In this document: one piece after another, positions 1-9,005 of the stretch | Layout of the letters: the number at the start of each line of letters is the position of its first letter | Numbering within the stretch: position 1 is the first letter of the stretch | NCBI RefSeq assembly: GCF_016598615.1 | Contig: NZ_CP066831.1 | Span: 1,178,001 to 1,242,000 of the forward strand | From: Streptomyces liliifuscus | Lineage (GTDB): Bacteria > Actinomycetota > Actinomycetes > Streptomycetales > Streptomycetaceae | Direction of reading: 5' to 3' | Length of the DNA stretch: 64,000 bases | Position numbers and translations under genes: made by a program | Notes under the pieces: model-generated | The model's input: the letters and a program-made list of their open reading frames with translations, nothing else | Databases searched by the model: none | Told to the model about the DNA's origin: nothing

Positions 1-2588
1 AGTTCCGTGGTGGGTGTCAGGCTGTCGAGGCCCCAGGCGGAGAGCTGCTCACGGACGTGACGGCGGGCCTGGCCCGCCGCCCTGGGGTCCTCGGGGAGCG
101 ACCAGGAGGCCATCCTCTCGACGGGCAGGGCGTGCAGCCGGGCGACGAGGAGCGCCGCATCGTCGGCCGCCTGGTGCTCGGCGGGGAGAAGACCGGCCGT
201 CAGGGTGTCACAGAGGCGTTCGAGGCGATCGCGCTCCCCGTCCGGGTCCACGTCCGTGATGTGCGCGGCGCGCAGCAGTCCGGCCAGGTCCGCCATGCCC
301 TCGTCGATCTCGCGCGTGGACGACTCCACCAGGCCGTCGGTGTAGAGCACCAGCAGGCTGCCCTCCGGGACCGCCAACTCGACTGTCTCGAAGGGTGGTT
401 CGGCCGCGCCCAGCGGAGGGTCCGGGGCCAGTTCCGGAAAGTGGACCCTGCCGTCGGGATGGACCAGGGCCGGCGGCGGATGGCCTGCCCGGGTGATGGA
501 GCAGATCTGCGTGGTGGAGTCGTACAGCGCGTACAGGCAGGTGACGTACGACTCCTCGCCCATGCCGCCGACGATGTCGTTGAGATGGCTCATGATCTCG
601 TCGGGCGGCAGTTCCAGGTCGGCGAGGGTGTGGACCGCCGTGCGCAGGCGGCCCATCGTCGCGGCCTCCGGCAGGCCGTGGCCCATCACGTCACCGACCA
701 CGAGGGCCACCTGGCCGCCCGAGAGCGGGATGATGTCGTACCAGTCGCCCCCCACGTCCATGCCCTGTCCTGCGGGGAGGTAGCGGGCCGCCGCCGTGCA
801 TGCCGACGGGGTGGGCAGGTCCCGAGGGAGCAGGCTGCGCTGGAGTTCGCGGGAACGGGTGTGTTCGGCGTCGTAGAGCCTCGCCCGTTCCAGGGCCTGG
901 GCGACCAGGGCGCTGATCGTGGTCAGCAGGGTGCGTTCGTCGTCGGTGAGGCGGCGCGGGCGGTCGAAGGCCACGACGCAGACGCCGAAGGTGACGCCGG
1001 ACGCCGTCAACGGCAGGAACGCCCATGCCTGTTTGCCCGCACGCCCGGGCAGATCGGCCTGTCCGGGTGAGCGCGCGGCGAGTTCCTGCGCGGAGGACAG
1101 GAAGAGCGGTGTGTCGGACGTGATCGCGTCCCAGCCCGGGTCGCCGGACAGCCGCGGGCGGCGGTCGACGGCGGCGAGGAAGTCGTCGGGGTAGCCGACC
1201 GCTCCCACGGTGTGCAGCAACTCGCCCTCGACCGTCTGCACCAGGAGTCCGGCGGCGGCGAACGGCGGCAGCACCCGTGGGGCGAGCGCGTCCACCACGT
1301 CCCGTGACGTCGTCGCCTTCGCGAGGGCGGCCGTCAGCTCCGCCATCTGGGCGGCGCGTTCGGACGCGACCCGCTCGGCGGCCTGGCGCTCCTCGTCGTG
1401 CCGCCGCCGCTCGGTGACGTCGCTGAAGTAGAGGGTGCGGCCGTCGGGGCCGGGCACCAGCCGCAGGTGGTAGCGGCGGTCGCTCTCCGGCATACGCATG
1501 TCGAAGCCGGCGGGCTTGTCCTCGGCCGCGGCCTTGCGAAAGCGGCTCTCCATACCGGGCACCTGCTGTGCGGAGGGCAGGTCCCACAGGACACGCCCGA
1601 ACAGCTCCTCCTCGGAGAGGCCCAGCGTGCGTTCCGCCTCAAGGTTGGCGAAGGTGATCCGCCACTCGTCGTCGAACGCCAGGAATCCGTCGCTCATGTG
1701 GCGCAGCGCGCGGCTGAGGGCGTCGCGGGCGGACCGGGACTCGTTGCTCTCCCAGCCCACGCCGATCATCCGGAGGGGTTCGCCGTGTTCGTCGTACGTC
1801 GCCCTGCCGCGGGCCTGGGTCCAGCCGTACGTGCCGTCCAGGCCGCGTACGCGGTACTCCGCCTCGTAGACCGTGTGGTCGCGGATCGCCCGCTGCGCGG
1901 CGCCCAGTGTCGGGGCGAGGTCGTCGGGGTGGACGGTCCTCATCCAGTTCTCGATCTTGCCGGTGAAGTCGGCCGGTCTGGTGCCGTAGAGCTCCAGGGC
2001 CGCCTCGTCCCAGATCAGGTCGCCGGTCCGGATGTCCCAGTCCCAGGAGCCGACGCTGACCTCCTTGAGTGCCTGCCGCAGGCGCTCGCCGCCGAGCTCG
2101 GTCTGTGCGGGCCCTGACGGTGGGGGCGCCTGAGCCATGCGCTCCTCGGTCCAGGCGATCACGGCCCGCAGGAAGTCCCACTGCTCCGCGGTGGGCTCGC
2201 CCGCCTCGCCCGTGACGACGGACAGGGCCCCGATGCTGCGATCCCCGCTGAACAGCGGGGCGGCCGCCAGTCCGCTGCCCGGCCACGCCGCCTCCCCGGC
2301 CACGGAATGTGCCGTGAGCTCCCGCGGTGCCCAGACGCCACTGCCCTGGTGCAGGGCGCGGGCGGGGGCCAGCGGGCCCTCCTGGTCGATGATCTCCCAG
2401 GCCCGGGTCAGGGTCGGCGGGAGACCGGTGGCGGACACCAGCCGCAGGGCGGACATGGGGCCGCGAAGGTGGATCATCCCTCCCAGGGCACCGAGCTCGC
2501 CCACCGCGTGCTGGAGTGCCAACCGGAAGATCTCGCTCTCCGCGACACCTGGTTCCACCGTGCTGAGCAGAGCCAGCCGTGCATTCAT
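1..2588 (-). CDS. PAS/GAF-domain PP2C (SpoIIE-type) serine phosphatase, 3' end outside the window
   Basis: The reading frame runs 862 codons from ATG at 2588 and leaves the window still open. The order is an N-terminal GAF-like region (about 10-160), a PAS domain (about 180-285, starting at WDWDIRTGDLIW), a second PAS (about 290-400), a GAF domain (about 415-560) and a SpoIIE/PP2C phosphatase (about 575-810) with the metal-site signatures DVGGDWYD, VVGDVMGHG and LYTDGLVE. The frame continues past the phosphatase at about residue 815 (PEDPRAAGQARRHVREQL), which looks like the start of a HATPase domain. Proteins of this design dephosphorylate anti-sigma-factor antagonists in response to a small-molecule or redox input; that role is inferred. 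No ribosome site precedes the ATG, so the message may be leaderless. The signal and partner are unknown. Confidence 0.9.
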   Translation of the reverse strand, partial: MNARLALLSTVEPGVAESEIFRLALQHAVGELGALGGMIHLRGPMSALRLVSATGLPPTLTRAWEIIDQEGPLAPARALHQGSGVWAPRELTAHSVAGEAAWPGSGLAAAPLFSGDRSIGALSVVTGEAGEPTAEQWDFLRAVIAWTEERMAQAPPPSGPAQTELGGERLRQALKEVSVGSWDWDIRTGDLIWDEAALELYGTRPADFTGKIENWMRTVHPDDLAPTLGAAQRAIRDHTVYEAEYRVRGLDGTYGWTQARGRATYDEHGEPLRMIGVGWESNESRSARDALSRALRHMSDGFLAFDDEWRITFANLEAERTLGLSEEELFGRVLWDLPSAQQVPGMESRFRKAAAEDKPAGFDMRMPESDRRYHLRLVPGPDGRTLYFSDVTERRRHDEERQAAERVASERAAQMAELTAALAKATTSRDVVDALAPRVLPPFAAAGLLVQTVEGELLHTVGAVGYPDDFLAAVDRRPRLSGDPGWDAITSDTPLFLSSAQELAARSPGQADLPGRAGKQAWAFLPLTASGVTFGVCVVAFDRPRRLTDDERTLLTTISALVAQALERARLYDAEHTRSRELQRSLLPRDLPTPSACTAAARYLPAGQGMDVGGDWYDIIPLSGGQVALVVGDVMGHGLPEAATMGRLRTAVHTLADLELPPDEIMSHLNDIVGGMGEESYVTCLYALYDSTTQICSITRAGHPPPALVHPDGRVHFPELAPDPPLGAAEPPFETVELAVPEGSLLVLYTDGLVESSTREIDEGMADLAGLLRAAHITDVDPDGERDRLERLCDTLTAGLLPAEHQAADDAALLVARLHALPVERMASWSLPEDPRAAGQARRHVREQLSAWGLDSLTPTTE

Positions 2589-2601
2589 ACGATAAATTTT
2601 A
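2589..2601 (-). promoter_or_regulatory. Possible -10 box for a leaderless transcript
   Basis: On the minus strand TAAAAT (2601-2596) is followed by exactly 7 bases and then the ATG of the phosphatase. That would place the transcription start at the start codon. The leader has no purine-rich ribosome site, and this A/T-rich patch stands out in GC-rich DNA. No convincing -35 element was found. Confidence 0.35.
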
Positions 2602-2798
2602 CCGTTCTGGCCTCACCGGATGCGGGCCTTCGCAGGAATCACACCTTCGCCGCCACCCTCCCTTACCTGGTCTCCAACACCTGTCGCTCCAGGCCGAGTT
2701 GCCCGTCGTGACGATGGCCGGTTCGACACTCCCGCACCCCGTGTAACGCCCCTTCGTCCCGGGCAGTCCTCCGGTCACGGCGATACACGAGGAGCGGC

Positions 2799-3881
2799 AT
2801 GGACATCGGCGTCTTCATACCCATCGGCAACAACGGCTGGCTCATCTCGAAGAGCTCGCCGCAGTACCTGCCGAGCTTCGAGCTGAACAAGGCCGTGGTG
2901 CAGAAGGCCGAGGAGCACGGGTTCGACTTCGCCCTGTCGATGATCAAGCTCAAGGGGTTCGGCGGCGAGACCGGCTTCTGGGACCACAACCTGGAGTCGT
3001 TCACCCTGATGGCCGGCCTGGCCGCCGTCACCGACCGGATCAAGCTGTACGCCTCCACACCGATCCTCGCACTGCCCCCGGCAATCGTCGCGCGCATGGC
3101 GGTGACGGTCGACTCGATCGCCCCCGGCCGCTTCGGCGTCAACATCGTCACGGGCTGGGCGCCCGGTGAGTACGCGCAGATGGGTCTGTGGCCCGGCGAC
3201 GAGCACTTCGGCAACCGCTACGCCCGCGCCGTCGAGTACGTCACCGTGATGAAGGAGCTGTGGAGCGAGGGAGTCAGCAACTTCAAGGGCGAGTTCTACG
3301 AGATGGACGACTGCGTGCTGTCACCGCGGCCGGCGGACGGGCACACCGACATCGTCGCCGCGGGCCAGAGCAGCACGGGCATGAGGTTCGCCGCCGAGCA
3401 CGCCGAGTACAACTTCATCCTGGGCAGCGGCGTGAACACTCCCCTCGCGATCTCGGACACCACCGCCGCGCTCGTGGACATGGCGCGCACGACCGCCCGT
3501 GACGTCGGGGCTCTGTCCCTCTTCATGGTCATCGCGGACGAGACCGACGAGGCGGCCCGGGCGAAGTGGCAGGACTACCACGACAACGCCGACCTCGCCG
3601 CACTGGCGTACATGGCGGGTGAATCGGCCACGGACACGGCCGCCGACGGCTCCTCGACCGCCCGGACTATCTCTTTGCCCGAGGGGGCGGTGAACTTCAA
3701 CATGGGCACGCTCGTCGGCTCGTACGAGACCGTCGCGAGGATGCTCGACGAGGTCGCCGGGGTATACGGCACCAAGGGGATCATGCTGGTCTTCGACGAC
3801 TTCCTCGAAGGCATCGAGGCCTTCGGTACGCGTGTCCAGCCACTGATGAAGTGCCGCTCGGACAGGCCGACCACGGCGTGA
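2799..3881 (+). CDS. rutA: Pyrimidine monooxygenase RutA
   Basis: The 360-residue product matches Escherichia coli RutA closely along its whole length: the N-terminus [17 protein letters not shown], the block [19 protein letters not shown], the segment [10 protein letters not shown], and the C-terminal MGTLVGSY and VARMLDEVA. RutA is an FMN-dependent, luciferase-fold enzyme that opens the uracil or thymine ring between N3 and C4 using O2 and FMNH2 supplied by the reductase RutF. A ribosome site (gaggag) lies 8 bases before the ATG. In Enterobacteria the gene opens the rutABCDEFG operon. Here no rutB-G neighbour is present: the flanking genes are a phosphatase and a response regulator. The C-terminus ends like the E. 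coli protein, so the gene is complete. Family assignment is firm; use in uracil catabolism here is inferred. Confidence 0.93.
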   Translation: MDIGVFIPIGNNGWLISKSSPQYLPSFELNKAVVQKAEEHGFDFALSMIKLKGFGGETGFWDHNLESFTLMAGLAAVTDRIKLYASTPILALPPAIVARMAVTVDSIAPGRFGVNIVTGWAPGEYAQMGLWPGDEHFGNRYARAVEYVTVMKELWSEGVSNFKGEFYEMDDCVLSPRPADGHTDIVAAGQSSTGMRFAAEHAEYNFILGSGVNTPLAISDTTAALVDMARTTARDVGALSLFMVIADETDEAARAKWQDYHDNADLAALAYMAGESATDTAADGSSTARTISLPEGAVNFNMGTLVGSYETVARMLDEVAGVYGTKGIMLVFDDFLEGIEAFGTRVQPLMKCRSDRPTTA

Positions 3882-3955
3882 GCACGAGAAGTGAGCCAGA
3901 CCACAACGAAAACGGTGACGTTTCGATAGGGGCGGAGTTACTCTGGTCATCGAGG

Positions 3956-3976
3956 TGAACGAAACAGTTTCGTTCA
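3956..3976. promoter_or_regulatory. Dyad operator candidate upstream of the response regulator
   Basis: A perfect inverted repeat has 9-base arms TGAACGAAA and TTTCGTTCA around a CAG centre, ending 64 bases before the regulator ATG. A looser copy of the same core (CGAAA ... TTTCG) lies just upstream at about 3908-3924. The arms are A/T-richer than the surroundings, as regulator sites often are. The binding protein is not known. Confidence 0.45.
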
Positions 3977-4040
3977 GGGCTCCGCGCATGTCCCCGGCGA
4001 GGACGCCGCCCATCGCCCCTCCCCATGGAGAACGCCTGCC

Positions 4041-4739
4041 ATGACCTCCGTACTCATCGTGAACGACCAGTCCCTGCAGCGACTCGGTCTGCGGATGCTT
4101 CTGGCCGCCGAGCCCGACCTGACCGTCGTCGGCGAGGCGGCGACCGGTGCCGAGGCGGTTCGCCTCAGCGCCGAACTCCGCCCCGACGTCGTCGTCCTGG
4201 ACAGCAACGTCTCCGACACGGACGGCATCGCGACCATCCGCCGTATCGCCCATCCCTCCCTCCTGCCGCTGGTCTCCGAGCTCACCGGCGCCGGTGGGCC
4301 CCGCCCGCGCGTACTCGTCCTGACACCTGCCGGCCGGGAGAGAGGCGCCTACGCCGCCCTGCGCGCCGGAGCGGCCGGATTCCTTCTCCAGCACGCCACC
4401 CCCGACGAGCTGACCGCCGCCATCCGCATCGTGGCCGCCGGAGACGCCGTCATCACTCCCGGTCTGACCCGCACGCTCATCGACACCGTCCGTCAGCAGC
4501 GCCCCGTCCGCCCTCTCGACGGGGAAGCCGGCCTCGGCACCCTCACCGGGCGCGAACGCGACGTCCTCACCGCCGTCGCCTCCGGCTGGTCCAACGCCGA
4601 GATCGCCGAGCGCCTGTCCATCGCCCCGACGACCGTGAAGACCCACGTCAGCAACATCCTCGCCAAGATCGGCGCCCACGCCCGCGTCCAGGCGGTTGTC
4701 TTCGCCTACGAGTCCGGACTGGTGCGACCGGCGGCCTGA
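4041..4739 (+). CDS. NarL/LuxR-type response regulator with a degenerate receiver
   Basis: The 232-residue protein has an N-terminal receiver (about 1-130) and a C-terminal LuxR helix-turn-helix (about 168-228, LTGRERDVLTAVASGWSN, then APTTVKTHVSNILAKI). The phospho-acceptor position is kept (Asp54 in VVVLDSNVSDTDG) and so is Thr95. The first residue of the usual acidic pair is Asn8 instead of Asp, and the conserved Lys of the FLLK motif is Gln117 (GFLLQH). Such changes usually weaken phosphorylation-dependent switching. No histidine kinase gene is adjacent. A ribosome site (ggaga) lies about 10 bases upstream. It is probably an orphan DNA-binding regulator; its targets are unknown, and a dyad at 3956-3976 may be its own site. 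Confidence 0.88.
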   Translation: MTSVLIVNDQSLQRLGLRMLLAAEPDLTVVGEAATGAEAVRLSAELRPDVVVLDSNVSDTDGIATIRRIAHPSLLPLVSELTGAGGPRPRVLVLTPAGRERGAYAALRAGAAGFLLQHATPDELTAAIRIVAAGDAVITPGLTRTLIDTVRQQRPVRPLDGEAGLGTLTGRERDVLTAVASGWSNAEIAERLSIAPTTVKTHVSNILAKIGAHARVQAVVFAYESGLVRPAA

Positions 4740-4977
4740 CACCGACCGGGCCGATCGCGTCTGCCACGATCACGGGTGGCCGAGTACTGTCCCCAGGACC
4801 TGCCGGACGGTAGTCTCCGGCCACCTGACTGTCACGGTTCCGGACACCCGGGCCCACACGGGCACCGGTACCCTCTGCGGATTCACACGGAGTTCCCCGC
4901 CCGGGTGCAGGCGGAGGCCCTCGTGGCGCATTCTTGCTGTGTCAGCCACTCGGCGGCGCACGGACGAGGTAGGGCCG

Positions 4978-7533
4978 ATGACTGGGAGAGCCGAGCACGA
5001 CACCCGGACGCCCGGACGCCTGGCCGCACTGCTGACCGGGATCACGGCGGAGGCGATCGGTGCGGCCGACGGCTTCGCGGGAGGCGTGTACCTGCGGTCC
5101 AGTACGCCCGGGCTGCTGCGGCTGGCCGTGCTCTCGGGGCTGCCGGGACCCCTGTTCCGCCCCTGGTGGCGCCTGCACGTCGACCGTCGGTTCCCCGTCG
5201 CGGACGCCTACCGGCTGGGCGTCCAGGTGGTGCTCCCGGACGCCACGGAGACGATGCGCCGCTACCCCCAGTTCGCGGCGGGCCTGCCGTTCCAGTTCGG
5301 ATCCGTGTACGTCCCCGTGGTCGGGGGCTCCACGGTCTACGGCGTACTGACCCTCCTGCGCCCCTCGACGTCGGACGCCACCACCGTGCTGCCCGACCGT
5401 GACCGCATGGCTCAGCTGGCCGAGGATCTGGGCGCGGCCCTGCGGAGCCTGGAGGACATCGACGGGTCTCCGGTCGCCTGGGACGACGAACCGCTGTGCG
5501 TGCGGCCACCGGCCGCTGGTCCTCCCGCCGTGCCCATCGGGCGTTTCGCCTGGGATCCGGCGACGAATGTCGTGACCGCCGACAACCGTCTGCGTGCCCT
5601 GCTCGGAGTGGCGCCGGGACAGTCCGCCGACACCCCGCAGGCGCTCGCGGACACCGTGGCCGCCGCCGACTCCCATCAGATCCTGGCCGCCCTGCGGGAG
5701 ACGGCCGCGGGCAGACCGCCGCCGCTGCCCCTGCACGTGCACGCCCTGGACGGCACTCTTCGGCTGATGGAGCTCTGGACCCCGCACGACGCGTCCGCAC
5801 CACCCGGAGGGCACCCGGTCCGCGGCATCGTCCTCGATCCACACGTCGGCTCGGCGGCCGACAAGGCAGCCGACCTGCTCCCGGAGGGCGTGTTCTGCCT
5901 CGACCGGCTGGGCCTGATCCTCTACGCGAATCCGCGGGCGGCGGAGATCCTGGGCCGCCCGCGGTCCGAACTGCTGGGCCGCACCCTGTGGGAGGCGGTG
6001 CCGTGGCTGGACCGGCCCGCCTACGAGGACCATCTGCGGGAAGCCCTCCTGTCACCGCATCCGGTGCACTGCCACGTCGTACGGCCGCTCAAGGACGAGG
6101 AGGAGCCTCTCGCGGATCCCCACGGAGGTGACTGGTTCTCGCTCTCCGTCTATCCGGGTCCCGGCATCCTGACCTGCAAGCTCGTTCCGGCCGACCGCAT
6201 GGCGGACCGGCCTCCCGACCCGGCGCCGCAATCCGGGGCAGAGGCACCGGCCGACGCGCCGCTGGCCGACGGATCCCCGGACGCGGTCACCTCCATGGCT
6301 CCGCTGTACCGCCCGATCATCCTCGCGATCGCGCTGACCGAGGCGGTCACCGCCCAACAGGTGTCCGCGGTCGTGATGCAGGAACTGCTGCCGGCCTTCG
6401 GCGGCCGTCGGCTCGCCATCTATCTGCTCCAGGACCGGCATCTGTATCTGGCCTGGGAATCGGGCTTCCCCAAGGGATTCCTCGCGCCGTTCGACGGGGT
6501 CGGTCTCGACACCCGGCTGCCCGGCGTGGAGACCCTCACCACCGGCCGGCCGCTCTTCTTCGAGTCGATGCACCAGCTCACGGCCGCCTATCCCGGCATC
6601 CCGCTCGACGCGACGGAGGGAGCCCGCGCGTTCCTGCCCCTCATCGCCTCCGGGCGCCCCGTCGGCTCCTGCATTCTCGGCTTCGACCGTCCCCGCGACT
6701 TCAGCACCGAGGAACGCACGGTGCTCACCGCCCTCGCCGGGCTGATCGCCCACGCCATGGAGAAGGCACACCGCTACGACACCGAGGCCGCGCTCGCCCG
6801 CGGTCTCCAGCAGGCTCTCCTCCCCCGGCGGCTGTCGGGCCATCCGCGGGTGGAGACCGTCGGGCGCTATCTGGCGGGCACCCAGGGAATGGACGTGGGA
6901 GGGGACTGGTACGACGTCGTCGAGTCCGGGGACGGTCTCGCCCTGGTCATCGGCGACGTACAGGGACACGGCGTCCAGGCCGCCGCGACCATGGGGCAAC
7001 TGCGCAGCGCGGTAAGGGCCTTCGCGCTCGGCGACCATCCGCCCGACGAGGTCCTCAGCGGCACCAACCGTCTTCTGATCGACCTCGATCCCGGGCTGTT
7101 CGCCAGTTGCTGCTACATCCGGCTGGACCCCCTCACCGGTCTGGCCCGGGTCGCCCGCGCCGGGCATCCCCCACCGATCCTGCGCTTCCCGGACGGCCGC
7201 ACCCACGTCCTGGACATCCCCGGCGGCGTCGTGCTCGGCGTCGACGGACACGCTCAGTACCCGGTGACGGAGTTGCAGCTGGAGCCCGGCGCCATCCTCG
7301 CGCTCTACACGGACGGGCTGGTCGAGCGGCCGGGCGTCGACATCGACGAGGGCATCACCGCGCTGCGCGTGGCCCTGGCCCGGGCCGGTTCGCCCGCCGC
7401 CCGCCCCGGCGGCCGCTCGCTGGCCGCGGTCGCCGACCGCCTCACCGCGAAGGCCCGGCACGTCGCCGACCGCCCCGACGACATAGCGCTGCTGCTGACG
7501 GCACGCCGCCCGATGTCGGGGCGCCACCGCTGA
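4978..7533 (+). CDS. GAF-PAS-PAS-GAF PP2C (SpoIIE-type) serine phosphatase
   Basis: The 851-residue soluble protein starts at ATG 4978, chosen because gaggtagg sits just upstream; the open frame extends further 5' without good sites. It carries a GAF-like domain (about 10-160), a PAS-like region (about 180-290), a PAS domain (about 295-400, PEGVFCLDRLGLILYAN), a GAF domain (about 450-600) and a SpoIIE phosphatase (about 605-845). Phosphatase signatures are MDVGGDWYD, VIGDVQGHG, RAGHPPP, LYTDGLVE and the C-terminal PDDIALLL. Unlike the phosphatases at both ends of this window it has no HATPase tail. It follows the orphan response regulator on the same strand after a 238-base gap, so separate expression is likely. 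Its substrate is presumably a STAS anti-anti-sigma protein, but none is adjacent. Confidence 0.92.
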   Translation: MTGRAEHDTRTPGRLAALLTGITAEAIGAADGFAGGVYLRSSTPGLLRLAVLSGLPGPLFRPWWRLHVDRRFPVADAYRLGVQVVLPDATETMRRYPQFAAGLPFQFGSVYVPVVGGSTVYGVLTLLRPSTSDATTVLPDRDRMAQLAEDLGAALRSLEDIDGSPVAWDDEPLCVRPPAAGPPAVPIGRFAWDPATNVVTADNRLRALLGVAPGQSADTPQALADTVAAADSHQILAALRETAAGRPPPLPLHVHALDGTLRLMELWTPHDASAPPGGHPVRGIVLDPHVGSAADKAADLLPEGVFCLDRLGLILYANPRAAEILGRPRSELLGRTLWEAVPWLDRPAYEDHLREALLSPHPVHCHVVRPLKDEEEPLADPHGGDWFSLSVYPGPGILTCKLVPADRMADRPPDPAPQSGAEAPADAPLADGSPDAVTSMAPLYRPIILAIALTEAVTAQQVSAVVMQELLPAFGGRRLAIYLLQDRHLYLAWESGFPKGFLAPFDGVGLDTRLPGVETLTTGRPLFFESMHQLTAAYPGIPLDATEGARAFLPLIASGRPVGSCILGFDRPRDFSTEERTVLTALAGLIAHAMEKAHRYDTEAALARGLQQALLPRRLSGHPRVETVGRYLAGTQGMDVGGDWYDVVESGDGLALVIGDVQGHGVQAAATMGQLRSAVRAFALGDHPPDEVLSGTNRLLIDLDPGLFASCCYIRLDPLTGLARVARAGHPPPILRFPDGRTHVLDIPGGVVLGVDGHAQYPVTELQLEPGAILALYTDGLVERPGVDIDEGITALRVALARAGSPAARPGGRSLAAVADRLTAKARHVADRPDDIALLLTARRPMSGRHR

Positions 7534-7572
7534 GCGACGGCACTCCCCCCGCGGGGGACGGCCGTACGGGAC

Positions 7573-8340
7573 TCATCCGCGCGGCGGAGGAATCGGGCGC
7601 CCGAGACGCACGGGAACCCCCGGGGAGTACAGCACGCTCACCGGTTCCCCGACCGGCGTCGGCAGCCCGGCCGACTCGACGAGGTTCTCCTCGCACGCGA
7701 CCAGCGTCGCCCGGTGCAGCGGCCAGCGTGGATGGTCGTTCGGCAGAAAGCCCGCGTCGCTGAAGAACGGGTTGTGCATGCCCCACCGGGCGGTCAGGAA
7801 GTGCTCAAGGCCGGTCGGCTCGGTTATGCGCTCCCCGGGCCTCACGACGAGCCGGCTGTACGCGCCTCGCGGTCCCGGCAGGCGCCTCGCGCTGGTGTAG
7901 CCGACGGTGTCCTCGCCGGTCCGCACGGACATACGGGACCACACGTACGGCAGCCGGAAGGCGAGTCGCCCCATGACCACCGGCAGGAGCCGGGACGCGT
8001 CCATGGAGCGGAAGACCACCCCCCGCCGACCGTGCGCGTCCACCGAGTACAGGCGCACATTGGTCTCCGGGAAGGAGCCGAAGTACGGCACGCCCGGCAG
8101 GCGCAGCCAGCCCACCTTGTGCATCCGGAACGCGACCAGCCCGACGAACGTGACACCGTCCACGGTGTCGGGAACGGTGCCGTCCGGCAGCAGTCCCGCC
8201 ACGGCGGCCGGATCCACTGCCCAGTGCACGAAGGTGAGGTCCAGCCACTGCTGGGTGAGCAGGGGACGGCTCAGTGCGACCGGGGCGTCGGGCGTGATCG
8301 GTTCCGGCTCGGACGAAGTGATCGACACGAGCGAAAGCAT
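7573..8340 (-). CDS. DUF2071 (YqjF-like) family protein
   Basis: The 255-residue protein has features of the DUF2071 family, related in fold to acetoacetate decarboxylase: a conserved start region (LLTQQWLDLTFVHWAVDPAAV), a central GVVFRSMDAS and a C-terminal LTARWGMHNP. No catalytic function is established for the family. The ATG at 8340 begins the conserved part; a weak purine-rich stretch precedes it, and an upstream in-frame extension to 8430 is less likely. It is convergent with the phosphatase before it, 39 bases apart. The cellular role is unknown. Confidence 0.8.
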   Translation of the reverse strand: MLSLVSITSSEPEPITPDAPVALSRPLLTQQWLDLTFVHWAVDPAAVAGLLPDGTVPDTVDGVTFVGLVAFRMHKVGWLRLPGVPYFGSFPETNVRLYSVDAHGRRGVVFRSMDASRLLPVVMGRLAFRLPYVWSRMSVRTGEDTVGYTSARRLPGPRGAYSRLVVRPGERITEPTGLEHFLTARWGMHNPFFSDAGFLPNDHPRWPLHRATLVACEENLVESAGLPTPVGEPVSVLYSPGVPVRLGRPIPPPRG

Positions 8341-8474
8341 CGCAGGCCCCTGTCCGGGGCACGGCGAGAACGCGTGCTGTGTGACGCGTCTGGCACCGGT
8401 ACGCCCCGTTGCCGCCGCGCCGCGCCCCACCGTCGTGCGCCGGCCCCGGAGGGGTCCCGGGGCCGCGGCGGGGG

Positions 8475-8906
8475 TCAGACATCGGTCGGCAGGCCGCTCA
8501 CCTCCGCGATGCCGCGCAGCTCCTCGTCCTGGCGGTGTCGTTCACCGATGAAGTCGGCGATCTCCTGACACCTGGCCGGATCGGCCGCGGTGCCGGAGTC
8601 CGTGACGACCCTGACGGGTCCGACCTCGTCGGTGTCGATCTCGACGATCTGGTTGTCCAGCCGTCCCGTGACGGCGACGGCCACGACGAGGGACGCCTCG
8701 TCGCGCACCTCCTGCGAGACGCTGGCGCCGTCCTGGCCTTCGAGACTCAACTCGATCGGCCCAGCGCGTTGCTCCTGCATCGCCTCCAGCACTGGTTCGA
8801 CCATGCGGAGGAGCACCGCGTAGTCCGACGGCGCCATACGCACGCGCAACAGGTCGAGATAGAGATCGACGGGCCGGTCTTCGGGCGGAAACTCTGATTC
8901 GCTCAT
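8475..8906 (-). CDS. Hypothetical protein, 143 residues
   Basis: An unrecognised soluble acidic protein. It begins MSESEFPPEDRPVDLYLDLL and has alternating hydrophobic and charged stretches without a signal peptide or membrane segment. The start at 8906 follows a ggaag site; an in-frame ATG at 8954 would add 16 residues with no ribosome site. Codon bias (G/C at third positions) supports real coding. It lies between the DUF2071 gene and the helicase gene, all on the minus strand, with gaps of about 100-130 bases. Confidence 0.7.
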   Translation of the reverse strand: MSESEFPPEDRPVDLYLDLLRVRMAPSDYAVLLRMVEPVLEAMQEQRAGPIELSLEGQDGASVSQEVRDEASLVVAVAVTGRLDNQIVEIDTDEVGPVRVVTDSGTAADPARCQEIADFIGERHRQDEELRGIAEVSGLPTDV

Positions 8907-9005
8907 GGGACTCGACTTCCCCGATGTGGCCAACATGATCGCATCTGGGGCCAAAATGGTGGATCTCCGCGCCCGCCGCCACTCGGGAAGCGGCTCGTGC
9001 CAGGT

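Noticed and set aside
57..1070. Long plus-strand reading frame opposite the first phosphatase
   Set aside because: It is antisense to a clear multi-domain phosphatase and reads as Arg/Gly/Val-rich low-complexity sequence. This is the usual shadow of GC-rich coding DNA.
7546..7557. Short palindrome CCCCCGCGGGGG between convergent genes as a terminator
   Set aside because: A 12-base self-complementary run has no room for a loop, so it is unlikely to fold as an efficient terminator.
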